Shown piece by piece: positions 44,628 to 53,276 of a stretch of 56,014 nucleotides of DNA (position 1 is the first letter of the stretch; each line of letters starts with the position of its first letter). The stretch is taken from contig SFEJ01000015.1 in the NCBI GenBank assembly GCA_004558035.1, positions 1-56,014 on the forward strand, given 5' to 3'. This stretch comes from Opitutia bacterium (GTDB lineage Bacteria > Verrucomicrobiota > Verrucomicrobiae > Opitutales > UBA953). Under the pieces are notes generated by a model, which was not told where the DNA came from, did not search any database, and saw only the letters and a program-made list of their open reading frames with translations. The translations under genes were made by a program, and so were the position numbers.

Positions 44628-45938
44628 TCACGCGACGAGCTTGGCGCGGACCAGCCCGCGCACGGCGTCGGCGAGCGAGGCGTCTTCGATGCGCGCGACG
44701 ATCTCCTCCATGAATCCGTGGACGAGCAAGGTGCGCGCCTCCTCGAGCGGCAGGCCGCGCTGAAGCAGATAGAACAGCTGCTCGGGATCGAGCGTTCCCG
44801 TCGTCGCGCCGTGAGAACAGCGGACGTCGTTCGCGTCGATTTCGAGCCCCGGGAGCGAATGCGCCTCGGCGTCTTCGGAAAGAATCAGATTGCGGCAGGA
44901 CTGCACGGCGTCCGTGCCCTGCGCGGTTTTGTCCACGACGATGTTCCCGCCGAAAATCGTGCGCGCGCGGTCGAGCAGCGCGTTCTTGAAAAGCAGGTGA
45001 GAGCCCGCGCCCGGCGCGAGATGGCGCTGAATCGTGCGCTGATCGATTTCCTGGTCGGCGTTCGCGACCGCGAGCGAAAAGAGTTCCGCGTTCGCGCCGC
45101 GCCCTTCGAGCCGGAGCTCCGTCGTCGTGCGCGCGCGCGCCGCGCCGAGGCTGATCGCGACGCCGCGGACGTTCGCGTTCTCGCGCGCGTGCGTCCATTC
45201 CATGCGGTAAAACCGGGCGGCGGCGGCGAGCGCCTGAACGTCCCGGCGGGCGACGTCCGCGCCCGCCTTCGCGAAGATTTCCGTGCGCGAAACGACGAGC
45301 CCGCCGCCGTCCGCGTCCGCCGACAGGTAAAAATCGGCGACGCGCGCCGACGCGTTTTCCTCCGCGACGACGAGCGCGTACGGGAACGTCGCGCCCTTTT
45401 TCGCGACCGACCAGTTGTAGACCGCGAACGGCTTTTCGATTTTCACGCCCGCGGGAACGCGCAGCAGATACGCGCCGCCGAACGCGTAGGCGCGGTGCAG
45501 CGCGGCGATTTTTTCCGAGCACACGCCGCCGCCGGAAGCGAACACGCAGCCCCGGACTTCCTCGATCTCCTCCGGCGCGAGCCGCGAAAACGGCGCGAAC
45601 GTCACGCCCGCGCGCGCGGCCTCGTCGGACAGCGAGCACGCGACGAGCCGGTCGTCCGCGAAGACGAGCGTTCCCGCGGTCTCGGCGATCTTGTCCGAGC
45701 GCGCGACGAGCGCGGCGGCGGTCTCCGCGGAGACTTCGCCGGGGAGCGAAAACCCGTCGAACGACACGTCGGAAAGCTTCGCGAAACGCCATTCCTCCAT
45801 CGCGCGGTCCGGCATGGGAAGCGCGCTGAAATCCGCCCAAGAACACGCGCGCACGCCCGCGAAGACGTCGCTTTTCCCGCGCTCGGCGAGCGCCGCGCGG
45901 AACGTGTTTTCGTCCGAAATGCTGTTTGAGATATTCAT
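44628..45938 (-). CDS. sufD: Fe-S cluster assembly protein SufD
   Basis: A 436-residue scaffold component of the SUF iron-sulfur assembly complex (SufBCD). The C-terminal half carries the SufBD fold, with SCRNLILSEDAEAHSLPGLEIDANDVRCSHGATTG split over about 340-375 and EQLFYLLQRGLPLEEARTLLVHGF. The conserved His of CSHGAT is present. It lies downstream of sufB, but an unrelated gene is between them and sufC is not here. The N-terminal half is variable as usual. The start at 45938 overlaps nothing. Confidence 0.9.
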   Translation of the reverse strand: MNISNSISDENTFRAALAERGKSDVFAGVRACSWADFSALPMPDRAMEEWRFAKLSDVSFDGFSLPGEVSAETAAALVARSDKIAETAGTLVFADDRLVACSLSDEAARAGVTFAPFSRLAPEEIEEVRGCVFASGGGVCSEKIAALHRAYAFGGAYLLRVPAGVKIEKPFAVYNWSVAKKGATFPYALVVAEENASARVADFYLSADADGGGLVVSRTEIFAKAGADVARRDVQALAAAARFYRMEWTHARENANVRGVAISLGAARARTTTELRLEGRGANAELFSLAVANADQEIDQRTIQRHLAPGAGSHLLFKNALLDRARTIFGGNIVVDKTAQGTDAVQSCRNLILSEDAEAHSLPGLEIDANDVRCSHGATTGTLDPEQLFYLLQRGLPLEEARTLLVHGFMEEIVARIEDASLADAVRGLVRAKLVA

Positions 45939-45947
45939 GTTTCCAAG

Positions 45948-46628
45948 CTATCTGTTAAAGCGAATCAACGCCAACGGGAAATATTCGCAAGGTTCGCCGA
46001 GCTTCTCCTTGTTTATCAGATCGGCGACTCGTTCCGCGTCCTCCAAGGTTTCACAGAGCCCGAAACGATTCTGCGCCGTTCCCGAGCGTTTGCGGATCTC
46101 GTTTCCCGAATCAATGCACCATATGCTGCACCCGAACCCGCTCCAATTGCCGTTCGTAAAATCCGGCTTCCCCGCGCATCCGTAATTGTAAACGTCAAAT
46201 CCGAGAAGTTCTCCCCCCTCAGGAAACGACGAAGCCCGGCGGACATCCGGATTCTGCAGCGCCTCGGGATTCGTGCTCCCGACGCCGACGAGAAAAACGT
46301 CATCCCGCTCGGCGAAGAGCTCTCTCTTCACGTATCGCGCAGACTCGAAATCCGGATAAAGCAGAAACATGTAATTGATGCTCGCCGCATGCTCGGAATT
46401 AAACCTGAAGAGCGCTTCCGCCGATTCCCGTCCGAGCTTCCACTTTTCGGAAAAATCTTCGACGTTCAAATTGGATATGCAGTCCCAATCGGGAATGACG
46501 CCCTCGCAAAGGCAGCCGCTTATCGAAAAATAATCGCTCGGACAAGCCGCGGGAAAAAGCGCCCGCTCTTTTGTGTGCCGCACGACGCAATAACCGAACG
46601 GAATAAGATTGTCCGTTTTTTGTTTCAT
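45948..46628 (-). CDS. Orphan protein of unknown function inserted between sufB and sufD
   Basis: A 226-residue cytoplasmic-looking protein with no signal peptide or transmembrane segment. It is Cys/Trp/Tyr-rich, with CVVRHTKERALFPAACPSDYFSISGC split into short clusters, LLGFDVYNYGCAG and WSGFGCSIWCID. I do not recognise the family. Its base composition is visibly more AT-rich than the flanking suf genes, and codon choice differs, so it may be a recent insertion. It starts 15 bp after the sufB stop and ends 9 bp before sufD, so it would be co-transcribed. A SUF-linked role or an unrelated immunity-like passenger are both possible. Confidence 0.55.
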   Translation of the reverse strand: MKQKTDNLIPFGYCVVRHTKERALFPAACPSDYFSISGCLCEGVIPDWDCISNLNVEDFSEKWKLGRESAEALFRFNSEHAASINYMFLLYPDFESARYVKRELFAERDDVFLVGVGSTNPEALQNPDVRRASSFPEGGELLGFDVYNYGCAGKPDFTNGNWSGFGCSIWCIDSGNEIRKRSGTAQNRFGLCETLEDAERVADLINKEKLGEPCEYFPLALIRFNR

Positions 46629-46643
46629 CGCGCCTTCCCGTCG

Positions 46644-48068
46644 TCACGCGACGGAGCCTTCCATTTCCATTTCGATGAGGCGCTTGAGCTCGACGGAGTA
46701 TTCCATCGGGAATTCCTTGACGAGGTCGTTCACGAAGCCGTTGACGGCGAGGCTCATCGCCTCCGCCTCCGTCAGCCCGCGCTGGCGCATGTAGAAAATC
46801 TGCTCGGCGGAGATTTTGGAGACGCTCGCCTCGTGCTGCGTCTGCGAGGCGTTCCCGCGCACCGTGATCGCCGGATACGTTCCCGTGGCGGAATTTTCGT
46901 TGATGAGCAGCGTGTGGCACTCGCTGTTGTTTTTGCAGCCCTTGAGATGCTTCGGAATCGAGACGAGCCCGCGGTAGTTCGCGCGGCCCTCGCCCGTGGA
47001 GACGGATTTGGAGATGATGTTCGACGTCGTGCCGTCCGCGAGGTGAATCATCTTCGCGCCCGTGTCCTGCACCTGCCCTGTGTGCGCGAGCGCGATGGAA
47101 AGCACTTCGCCGCGCGCGCGCGCGCCCTTGAGAATCACGCCCGGGTACTTCATCGTGAGGCGCGAGCCGATGTTGCAGTCCACCCAGCGGATTTCCGCGT
47201 CCTCCATCGCCAGACCGCGCTGCGTAACGAGGTTGTAGATGTTCGACGCCCAGTTCTGCACGGTGACGTACTGGATCTTCGCGCCCTTGAGCGCGACGAG
47301 CTCGACGACGCCCGAGTGCAGCGTCGCCGTGTCGAAGCGCGGCGCCGTGCAGCCTTCCATGTAGACGAGCTCCGCGCCCTCGTCGGCGATGATCAGCGTG
47401 CGCTCGAACTGCCCGAAATTCTCCGCGTTGATGCGGAAATACGCCTGCAGCGGCTGCGCGACCTTCACGCCCTTGGGCACGTAAACGAACGAGCCGCCGG
47501 AAAAGCACGCGCCGTTGAGCGCGGAAAACTTGCTGTCCGCCGTCGGGATCACCTTGCCGAACCACGGGCGGAAAATGTCCGCGTATTTCGTCAGCCCTTC
47601 GAGCGGACCGACGAAGACGACGCCCTGCTTCTCGAGGTCGCTCTTGAGCCGCGAATACGCGGATTCGGAGTCGAACTGCGCGTCCACGCCCGCGAGAAAC
47701 TTGCGCTCCTGCTCGGGCACGCCGAGGCGCTCGAACGTGCTCTTCACGTCGTCGGGAACGTCGTCCCACGAGCTCGCGCCCGCCTTGCTCTTGGCGAGGT
47801 AATAGCGGATCTTGTCGAAATCCACGCCCGCGATCTCCTTCGGCGCCCAGTGCGTCGGCATCGGTTTTTCGCGGAAGATCCCGAGCGCTTTTTTGCGGAA
47901 GGCGCGGATCCAGTCGGGCTCGCCCTTGGCGTCGGAAATGTAGTCGATGACGCGCTCGCTCAGGCCCAGCCCGGCGTCCAGCGCGTAATCCTGCGCGACG
48001 GAAAAATCTCCCGCCGAACGGTCGATGTTGATGGCGTCGGGCGCCTTTTTTCCGGAAGTTTCGCTCAT
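46644..48068 (-). CDS. sufB: Fe-S cluster assembly protein SufB
   Basis: A 474-residue scaffold of the SUF complex on which the Fe-S cluster is built. Family features include YLAKSKAGASSWDDVPDD, SGGSFVYVPKGV, EGCTAPRFDTATLHSGVVEL, NWASNIYNLVTQRG and the C-terminal CKNNSECHTLL and HEASVSKISAEQIFYMRQRGL. The ATG at 48068 gives the usual SufB N-terminus; the longer open frame runs into repeats. In most bacteria sufC lies between or next to sufB and sufD; here an unrelated gene occupies the gap and sufC must be elsewhere. Confidence 0.96.
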   Translation of the reverse strand: MSETSGKKAPDAINIDRSAGDFSVAQDYALDAGLGLSERVIDYISDAKGEPDWIRAFRKKALGIFREKPMPTHWAPKEIAGVDFDKIRYYLAKSKAGASSWDDVPDDVKSTFERLGVPEQERKFLAGVDAQFDSESAYSRLKSDLEKQGVVFVGPLEGLTKYADIFRPWFGKVIPTADSKFSALNGACFSGGSFVYVPKGVKVAQPLQAYFRINAENFGQFERTLIIADEGAELVYMEGCTAPRFDTATLHSGVVELVALKGAKIQYVTVQNWASNIYNLVTQRGLAMEDAEIRWVDCNIGSRLTMKYPGVILKGARARGEVLSIALAHTGQVQDTGAKMIHLADGTTSNIISKSVSTGEGRANYRGLVSIPKHLKGCKNNSECHTLLINENSATGTYPAITVRGNASQTQHEASVSKISAEQIFYMRQRGLTEAEAMSLAVNGFVNDLVKEFPMEYSVELKRLIEMEMEGSVA

Positions 48069-48239
48069 AAAAAATTTAACGGGAAAAGCTATTGCGTTCC
48101 CGCCGCCTCCGCAAGCGCGAACGCGCGTTCCCGCGGACGCGAACTTTCCCGCGAAACTCGCGGATTTCCGCGGATTTTTCGGAACCGCGAATTTCCGCGA
48201 ACGAGCGCGAATTTTTAAAGGAGGGCGGGCGTCCCGCTT

Positions 48240-48540
48240 GCCCTCCAAAATCCGTTCCCGCAGAAATTTTCCCGCCAAGACGCAAAGGCGCAAAGAAAAA
48301 CCATAAGATAAAGAAAAGTTAAAAGTAGAGAGGCGGCATTCCTGCCGCTTCCTCGAAATCCGCGGACGCAAATTCTCCCGCAGAACTCGCAGATTTCCGC
48401 GGATTTTCGGAACAGAAAGTTAAAGAAAGTTTTAAAGGGGAAAGCGGCATGGCTCCACGCTTCGCTTAGCTGCCGCTTCCTCGAAATCCGCCTGCGCAAA
48501 CTTCCCTTTAAGCTTTAACCCTTAAGCTTCAAGCTTTCTT
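48240..48540 (+). repeat. Family A intergenic repeats, two hairpin variants
   Basis: No gene lies between sufB and the phosphoesterase (48069-48669). 'cgccaagacgcaaaggcgc' starts a family A copy, with a short-loop hairpin GCGGCA...TGCCGC at about 48334-48349. A second hairpin at about 48437-48477 has the long TGGCTCC loop and stem AAGCGGCA / TGCCGCTT. The remaining 48080-48230 holds 'cgcggatttccgcgg' words of family D type. Confidence 0.75.
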
Positions 48541-48602
48541 CTCGGGGCAGAATCAATCCCTTGAAATCCCCGAAATCCCTGTTCGTTTTCGCGTTCCCGC
48601 GC

Positions 48603-48632
48603 TTGAAAACGCGGCGGCGGCGCGCTTATTAT
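48603..48632 (+). promoter_or_regulatory. Predicted sigma-70-type promoter of the phosphoesterase gene
   Basis: TTGAAA (48603-48608), an 18-bp spacer and TATTAT (48627-48632) stand 38 bp upstream of the TTG start. Confidence 0.5.
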
Positions 48633-48669
48633 CGCCGCAGCAATTTTAACCGCCGACCGAAAGAACGCC

Positions 48670-49290
48670 TTGAGATACTACATCGCAGACTGCCATTTTT
48701 TTCACCGCTCGCTCAACGACCGCATGGACTGCCGCGGCTTCGAGAGCGCCGAGGCGATGAACGAATACATGATCGCGAAATGGAACGCCAAAGTGCGCCC
48801 GAACGACGAGGTCGTCGTGCTCGGCGATTTTTCCTACGGCACCGCCGAGGAGACCGACGCCGTGCTGAAGCGGCTCAAGGGGCGGCTCTACCTCGTCGAA
48901 GGCAATCACGACGCGCCGTCCGCGAAGAACCCGCGCTTCGTCTGGGTGCTCCCGTACAAGGAGCTCCACGACAACGGCCGCAAGGTCGTCCTCTCGCACT
49001 ACCCGATCATGTGCTACAACGGGCAGTACCGGATTTCCGCCTCGGGCAAGCCGCGCGCCTACATGCTCTACGGGCATGTGCACGATTCGTTCGACCAGCG
49101 GCTGCTGGAGAAATTTCAGGCGATCACGCGCGCGACGAAGCGCGAGATCTACGGGCACGAGGAACCGGTGCCGATCCCGTGCAACATGATCAACTGCTTC
49201 TGCAAATACTCGGACTACACGCCGCTCTCGCTCGACGAGTGGATCGAGAACGACCTCGCCCGCCGCGCCGCCGCGTCTCCGGAAGCGTGA
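48670..49290 (+). CDS. Calcineurin-like metallophosphoesterase
   Basis: A 206-residue cytoplasmic phosphoesterase. The metal ligands are all visible: ADCHFFH (Asp7, His9), GDFS (Asp53), GNHD (78-81), SHYP (109-112) and GHVH (135-138). It matches small bacterial phosphoesterases of this superfamily with unknown natural substrate. The start is TTG at 48670, because no ATG precedes the catalytic Asp in frame. It is followed by 205 bp carrying the next promoter, so it is probably monocistronic. Confidence 0.85.
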   Translation: MRYYIADCHFFHRSLNDRMDCRGFESAEAMNEYMIAKWNAKVRPNDEVVVLGDFSYGTAEETDAVLKRLKGRLYLVEGNHDAPSAKNPRFVWVLPYKELHDNGRKVVLSHYPIMCYNGQYRISASGKPRAYMLYGHVHDSFDQRLLEKFQAITRATKREIYGHEEPVPIPCNMINCFCKYSDYTPLSLDEWIENDLARRAAASPEA

Positions 49291-49322
49291 ACGGCGCGGG
49301 CGCGCGCCGCGGCTCTTACGGC

Positions 49323-49351
49323 TTGTCCGCGGAGGGGAAAGACTGTAAAAT
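49323..49351 (+). promoter_or_regulatory. Predicted promoter of the LPS-core operon
   Basis: TTGTCC (49323-49328), a 17-bp spacer and TAAAAT (49346-49351). It stands about 145 bp upstream of the waaY-like GTG start, leaving a leader that contains an octamer copy. Confidence 0.55.
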
Positions 49352-49495
49352 CGCCGCCATTACAAACCGAGAGAGCTTATTCCGTCAGATGAGTCTTCAC
49401 GCAAGCACCGCGACCGCGCGTTCCCGCGCGGAGTTTCGCCGCGAAATCTTCCGCGGCGGCGTCTGCACGCGCCCGCGTCCCGGAAAGGAGGCGTC

Positions 49496-50266
49496 GTGCT
49501 GAAGTCCGCCCGCGTCGGCGAGTGGCGCGTGCTCTGCGAAGCGGAGCGCGCGGAAGCGCTCCTGCGCCTTTTCGAGCGGCTGGTCGCCGACGACTGGACG
49601 GGCGTCGAGCGCCTCGAATTCGCCTCGACGACGGGGCGCGTCTTCAAGATCCGCACGGCGGCGGGAACGTTCGTCTTCAAGCACGAGCGTCGGGAACACC
49701 ATTCGGCGGACCACCGCTGGCAGTCGTTCTTCTTCGGCTCGAACACGCGCCGGCTGATCCGGGCGCTGGACCGCGCGGGCGCGCGGAATTTCCCGGCGGC
49801 GGAAGTCTTTCTCGCCGCGGACCGCTACCGCTTCGGCTCGGTCGTCGAATCCTACCTGATCGCGGAATTCGTCGAGGGCGAGACGCTCGGGCGCGTTCCC
49901 GGCTACCGCGAAAAATACGGCGCGGAGGTCGCGGCGCTGCTCGCCCGCCTGCACGCGGCGGGGCTGGTGCACGGCGACGTGCACGAGCGCAATTTCGTGC
50001 TCGGCGCGGCGGGAACGCCCTACGCCGGCAGGGTCGTCGGCATCGATCTCTCCGGCAAGCGCTCGACGCGCTACACGCGCGCGGAAGACCGCATCCGCCT
50101 GCGCCGGACGTTCGGCGTGGAAAATCCGATGCGCGACTTCGGCGCGCGCCTCTTCGAGCTGCGCGTGCGTCTGCGCAACTTCTTCCGGCGCCTGCGCGGC
50201 CGCGCGGAAATCAACGCCGAACTGCTGCTGCCGGCGGAAGGCGGAAAGAAAGGCTCCCCGCAATGA
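49496..50266 (+). CDS. LPS core heptose kinase-like protein (RfaY/WaaY-like)
   Basis: A 256-residue protein with an atypical kinase fold. FVFKHERRE carries a candidate ATP lysine (Lys62), LVHGDVHERNFVL (158-169) is the catalytic loop with Asp161 and Asn166, and VVGIDLSGK the metal-binding Asp. The spacing and the HGDxHxxN form match LPS heptose kinases of the RfaY/RfaP type, which add phosphate to the inner core. The GTG start at 49496 is supported by AAAGGAG about 6 nt upstream. Its stop overlaps the waaG start by 4 nt, in an LPS operon. It could instead be a Kdo or other core-sugar kinase. Confidence 0.8.
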   Translation: MLKSARVGEWRVLCEAERAEALLRLFERLVADDWTGVERLEFASTTGRVFKIRTAAGTFVFKHERREHHSADHRWQSFFFGSNTRRLIRALDRAGARNFPAAEVFLAADRYRFGSVVESYLIAEFVEGETLGRVPGYREKYGAEVAALLARLHAAGLVHGDVHERNFVLGAAGTPYAGRVVGIDLSGKRSTRYTRAEDRIRLRRTFGVENPMRDFGARLFELRVRLRNFFRRLRGRAEINAELLLPAEGGKKGSPQ

Positions 50267-51402
50267 AGATCGCGATGGGCATTTTCCGCTGGTTCCCGTA
50301 CGGCGGCCTGCAGAAGGACTTCCTGCGCATGGCGGAGCTGCTCGCCGAGCGCGGGCACGTCGTCTTCGCCTACTGCGGGAACGGCTCCGAGGACATTCCC
50401 GCCGACGCGCGCGGCATCCGCTGGACGCGCCTCGCGACGCCGGGGCTGACGAATCACGCGCGCGCCAGGGCGTTCGAAAGCCGCTTCGCCGCCGCCTGCC
50501 GGCGGGAACGCTTCGACTGCGTCGTGGGCTTCAACAAGATGGCGGGGCTGGATTTTTACTTCGCGGGCGACACCTGTCTCGCCGAGCGCACGCGCGCGCG
50601 ACGCTGCGGCTCCCTGCTGCGGCTGCTCCCGCGCTACGCGACGTTCCTTTCGCTCGAGCGCGCCGTGTTCTCGCCGGGCTCGACGACGAAGATCTTCACG
50701 ATCGCCGACCGCCAGCGGCAGAGCTACGAGCGCTGCTGGGGCACGCCGCGGGAACGCTTCGTCTCCGTGCCCTTCGGCATGGACGCGCGCTGCGGCAACG
50801 TCAGGAATCCGGCGGCGGCGCGGGAACGCAAGCGGCGGGAGCTCGGGCTCGCGCCGGGCGATTTCGCGGTCGCGCTCGTCGGCTCGGACTTCAAGCGCAA
50901 GGGCGCGGCGCGCGCGATCGCGGCGGTCGCGGCGCTGCCGGAAACGCTTTATGCGCGGACGAAGCTTTTTCTCGTCGGCGCCTCGGACGCGGATAAGTTC
51001 AACGCGTTCGCGGCGGAGCTGGGCGCGCGCGACGCCGTGCGCGTGCTGGGCGAACGCGACGACGTTCCCGAGCTGATGTGCGCCGCGGATCTGCTCGTCC
51101 ACCCCGCGCTCGAAGAGGCGGGCGGGAGCGTCCTGCTCGAGGCCGCCGTCTCGGGCCTGCCCGTGGTGTGCACGGACGTTTGCGGCTTCGCGCCGAAGAT
51201 CGCGCAATGGGCGGGCGGCACGGTGCTGCCTTCGCCGTTCCGGCAGACGGAGCTGAATTTCGCGCTCGAGCGCGCGGTCGCCGAATTCGCCGCCGCGGGC
51301 GAGGCGCGCCGCTTCCCGCCGCCCGCGCTGCAGCGGCTGACGCGCGAGGAGGCGCTCGTCGAATGCGTGGAACGCTTCTGCGCGGAAAGGCAAAAACGCT
51401 GA
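50263..51402 (+). CDS. waaG: LPS core glycosyltransferase (WaaG/RfaG-like, GT4)
   Basis: A 379-residue family-4 glycosyltransferase that adds the first glucose to the heptose region of the LPS core in E. coli. FRWFPYGGLQKDFLRMAELL (about 8-27), VGFNKMAGLDFYFAGD, the second half VGSDFKRKG and HPALEEAGGSVLLEAAVSGLP closely follow RfaG. The EX7E catalytic pair lies in EEAGGSVLLE. It acts at the cytoplasmic face of the inner membrane. The ATG overlaps the kinase stop (ATGA). The ABC exporter gene starts 12 bp after it. The sugar added could differ here. Confidence 0.9.
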   Translation: MKIAMGIFRWFPYGGLQKDFLRMAELLAERGHVVFAYCGNGSEDIPADARGIRWTRLATPGLTNHARARAFESRFAAACRRERFDCVVGFNKMAGLDFYFAGDTCLAERTRARRCGSLLRLLPRYATFLSLERAVFSPGSTTKIFTIADRQRQSYERCWGTPRERFVSVPFGMDARCGNVRNPAAARERKRRELGLAPGDFAVALVGSDFKRKGAARAIAAVAALPETLYARTKLFLVGASDADKFNAFAAELGARDAVRVLGERDDVPELMCAADLLVHPALEEAGGSVLLEAAVSGLPVVCTDVCGFAPKIAQWAGGTVLPSPFRQTELNFALERAVAEFAAAGEARRFPPPALQRLTREEALVECVERFCAERQKR

Positions 51403-51413
51403 GCGTTCCCGCG

Positions 51414-53276
51414 ATGGCTTCCGGCAAAAAAGCGAAGAGCAGAAAGGACGCGGCGTCGGCGTTCCGCACGTACCGCGCATTGTGGAGGCGCTTCCTCTCG
51501 CCGTACCGCGGCACGCTGCTCGTCGCCGTGATCTGCGGCGGCTTCGCGGCGGCGACGGCGGGCTTCGGCCTGCCGATGATGATGGACAAGGTCTTCCCGA
51601 TCGTCTTCGGCGAAAAGCCGCTCCCGGAATTTCTCCGCGCCTTCGTGGAATCTCACGTTCCCGCCGAGGACGTTCCCACGCTGACGATGTGGACCGCCGC
51701 CGCCGCGATGCCGCTGCTGATGCTCTTCCGCGGCGCGTTCGCGTTCGCGAACACCTACCTCATCAGCAAGATCGGTATGCGCGTGCTCGAGGACCTGCGC
51801 CTCAAGATCTTCGCGCGCATCCAGGAACTGCCGCTCGCGTATCACGACCGCGTCTCGCGCGGCGACCTGCTGGCGACGACGATCTTCTACACGCAGAACC
51901 TGCAGCAGAACGCGCTTTCGGTCACGAACGACCTCGTCATCCAGCCGCTCACGCTGCTCGCCGCCCTCGGCTTTCTCGCCTACCAGGCGCTGACGAACGA
52001 CGAAGTCGGCCTGCTCCTGCTGAATCTGCTCGTCGCCGCCGCCGCGATTCCGGCGACGAAGCAGGTCGGCAAAAAAATCATCGAGCGCATGCGGATGATG
52101 CTGTGCGGCCTGAACGACATCGCGACGACCGTCTCGCAGAACCTCGCCGCCCAGCGCGAGGTGCGCGCGTTCGGGCTGGAGGAACAGCAGACCGAGCAGC
52201 TGCGCGGGCAGATCCGCGCGCTTGTCTCCGCCCTGTTCAAGCTTTCCGCGTGGAAGCAGGCGCTCACGCCCGTCATCGAGATCCTCAGCGTGCTCGCGCT
52301 CGCGTTCTCGCTCTTCATGGGCGTGCGCGGCGGGATCTCGCTCACGCAGTTCACGGCGATCGCGCTCGCGCTCTACTATTGCTACGACCCGATCAAGCGC
52401 CTCGGCGAAGTCTACAACTCGCTCCAGCTCGCGAACGTCGCCCTCGGCGGCGTGGACGCCGTGATTCACGCCAAGGACGAGATGCCCGAGCCCGCCGAGC
52501 CCGAGCCGCTGCGCGACGTGCGCGGGAACGTCGAGTTCGCCGGCGTCTCCTTCGCCTACAAGCCGGGCGTGCCCGTGCTGCGCGACGTGAACGTGCGCGT
52601 TCCCGCCGGGCAGATCGTCGCCCTCGTCGGCCCTTCCGGCTCGGGCAAGACGACGTTCATCAACCTGCTCTGCCGCTTTTACGACGTCTCCGCGGGCGCG
52701 GTGAAGATCGACGGCCGCGACGTGCGCGGGATCTCCCGCGCCGACCGCACCGCCGCGATCGGCCTCGTCTCGCAGTCGCCCGTGCTCTTCCGCGGGAGCG
52801 TCCGCGACAACATCCGCATCGGCAGGCCCGACGCGGACGACGCCGCCGTCGAACGCGCGGGCGCGCTCGCCGCCGTCGAAGACTTCGTCCGCGAGCGCCC
52901 CGAAGGCTACGACCGCGCAGTCGGCGAAGGCGGCGAAGGGCTTTCCGGAGGCCAGCGCCAGCGCGTCTCCGTCGCGCGCGCGTTTCTCAAGAACGCCCCG
53001 ATCCTCGTGCTCGACGAGGCGACGGCTTCGCTCGACATGCTCAGCGAGGAAAAGATCCAGCGCTCGCTCGACGAGCTGATGAAGGGGCACACGACGTTCA
53101 TCATCGCGCACCGCTTCTCGACGATCCGCCGCGCGCAGCGCATTCTCGTCTTCGAGAGCGGCCGCGTCGTCGCGGACGGCCCGCATGCCGAACTTTACGA
53201 AAAATCCGCGCTCTACCGCGAGCTCTACGACCGCCAGGTCGCCGAAGCCGCGCGCGCGGGGAAAGGCGAAAAATGA
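51414..53276 (+). CDS. ABC exporter, MsbA-like (first of a pair)
   Basis: A 620-residue half-transporter with an N-terminal six-helix exporter domain (about 25-330) and a nucleotide-binding domain. The ABC motifs are complete: Walker A GPSGSGKTT (about 404-412), Q-loop VSQ, signature LSGGQRQR (about 508), Walker B LVLDEATASLD (about 530) and switch His in IIAHRFST. It belongs to the lipid A/lipid flippase-type exporter family, and its place next to LPS-core genes supports a role in lipid export. Its stop overlaps the start of a second, related exporter. Together they may form a heterodimer, or each may homodimerise. Confidence 0.88.
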   Translation: MASGKKAKSRKDAASAFRTYRALWRRFLSPYRGTLLVAVICGGFAAATAGFGLPMMMDKVFPIVFGEKPLPEFLRAFVESHVPAEDVPTLTMWTAAAAMPLLMLFRGAFAFANTYLISKIGMRVLEDLRLKIFARIQELPLAYHDRVSRGDLLATTIFYTQNLQQNALSVTNDLVIQPLTLLAALGFLAYQALTNDEVGLLLLNLLVAAAAIPATKQVGKKIIERMRMMLCGLNDIATTVSQNLAAQREVRAFGLEEQQTEQLRGQIRALVSALFKLSAWKQALTPVIEILSVLALAFSLFMGVRGGISLTQFTAIALALYYCYDPIKRLGEVYNSLQLANVALGGVDAVIHAKDEMPEPAEPEPLRDVRGNVEFAGVSFAYKPGVPVLRDVNVRVPAGQIVALVGPSGSGKTTFINLLCRFYDVSAGAVKIDGRDVRGISRADRTAAIGLVSQSPVLFRGSVRDNIRIGRPDADDAAVERAGALAAVEDFVRERPEGYDRAVGEGGEGLSGGQRQRVSVARAFLKNAPILVLDEATASLDMLSEEKIQRSLDELMKGHTTFIIAHRFSTIRRAQRILVFESGRVVADGPHAELYEKSALYRELYDRQVAEAARAGKGEK

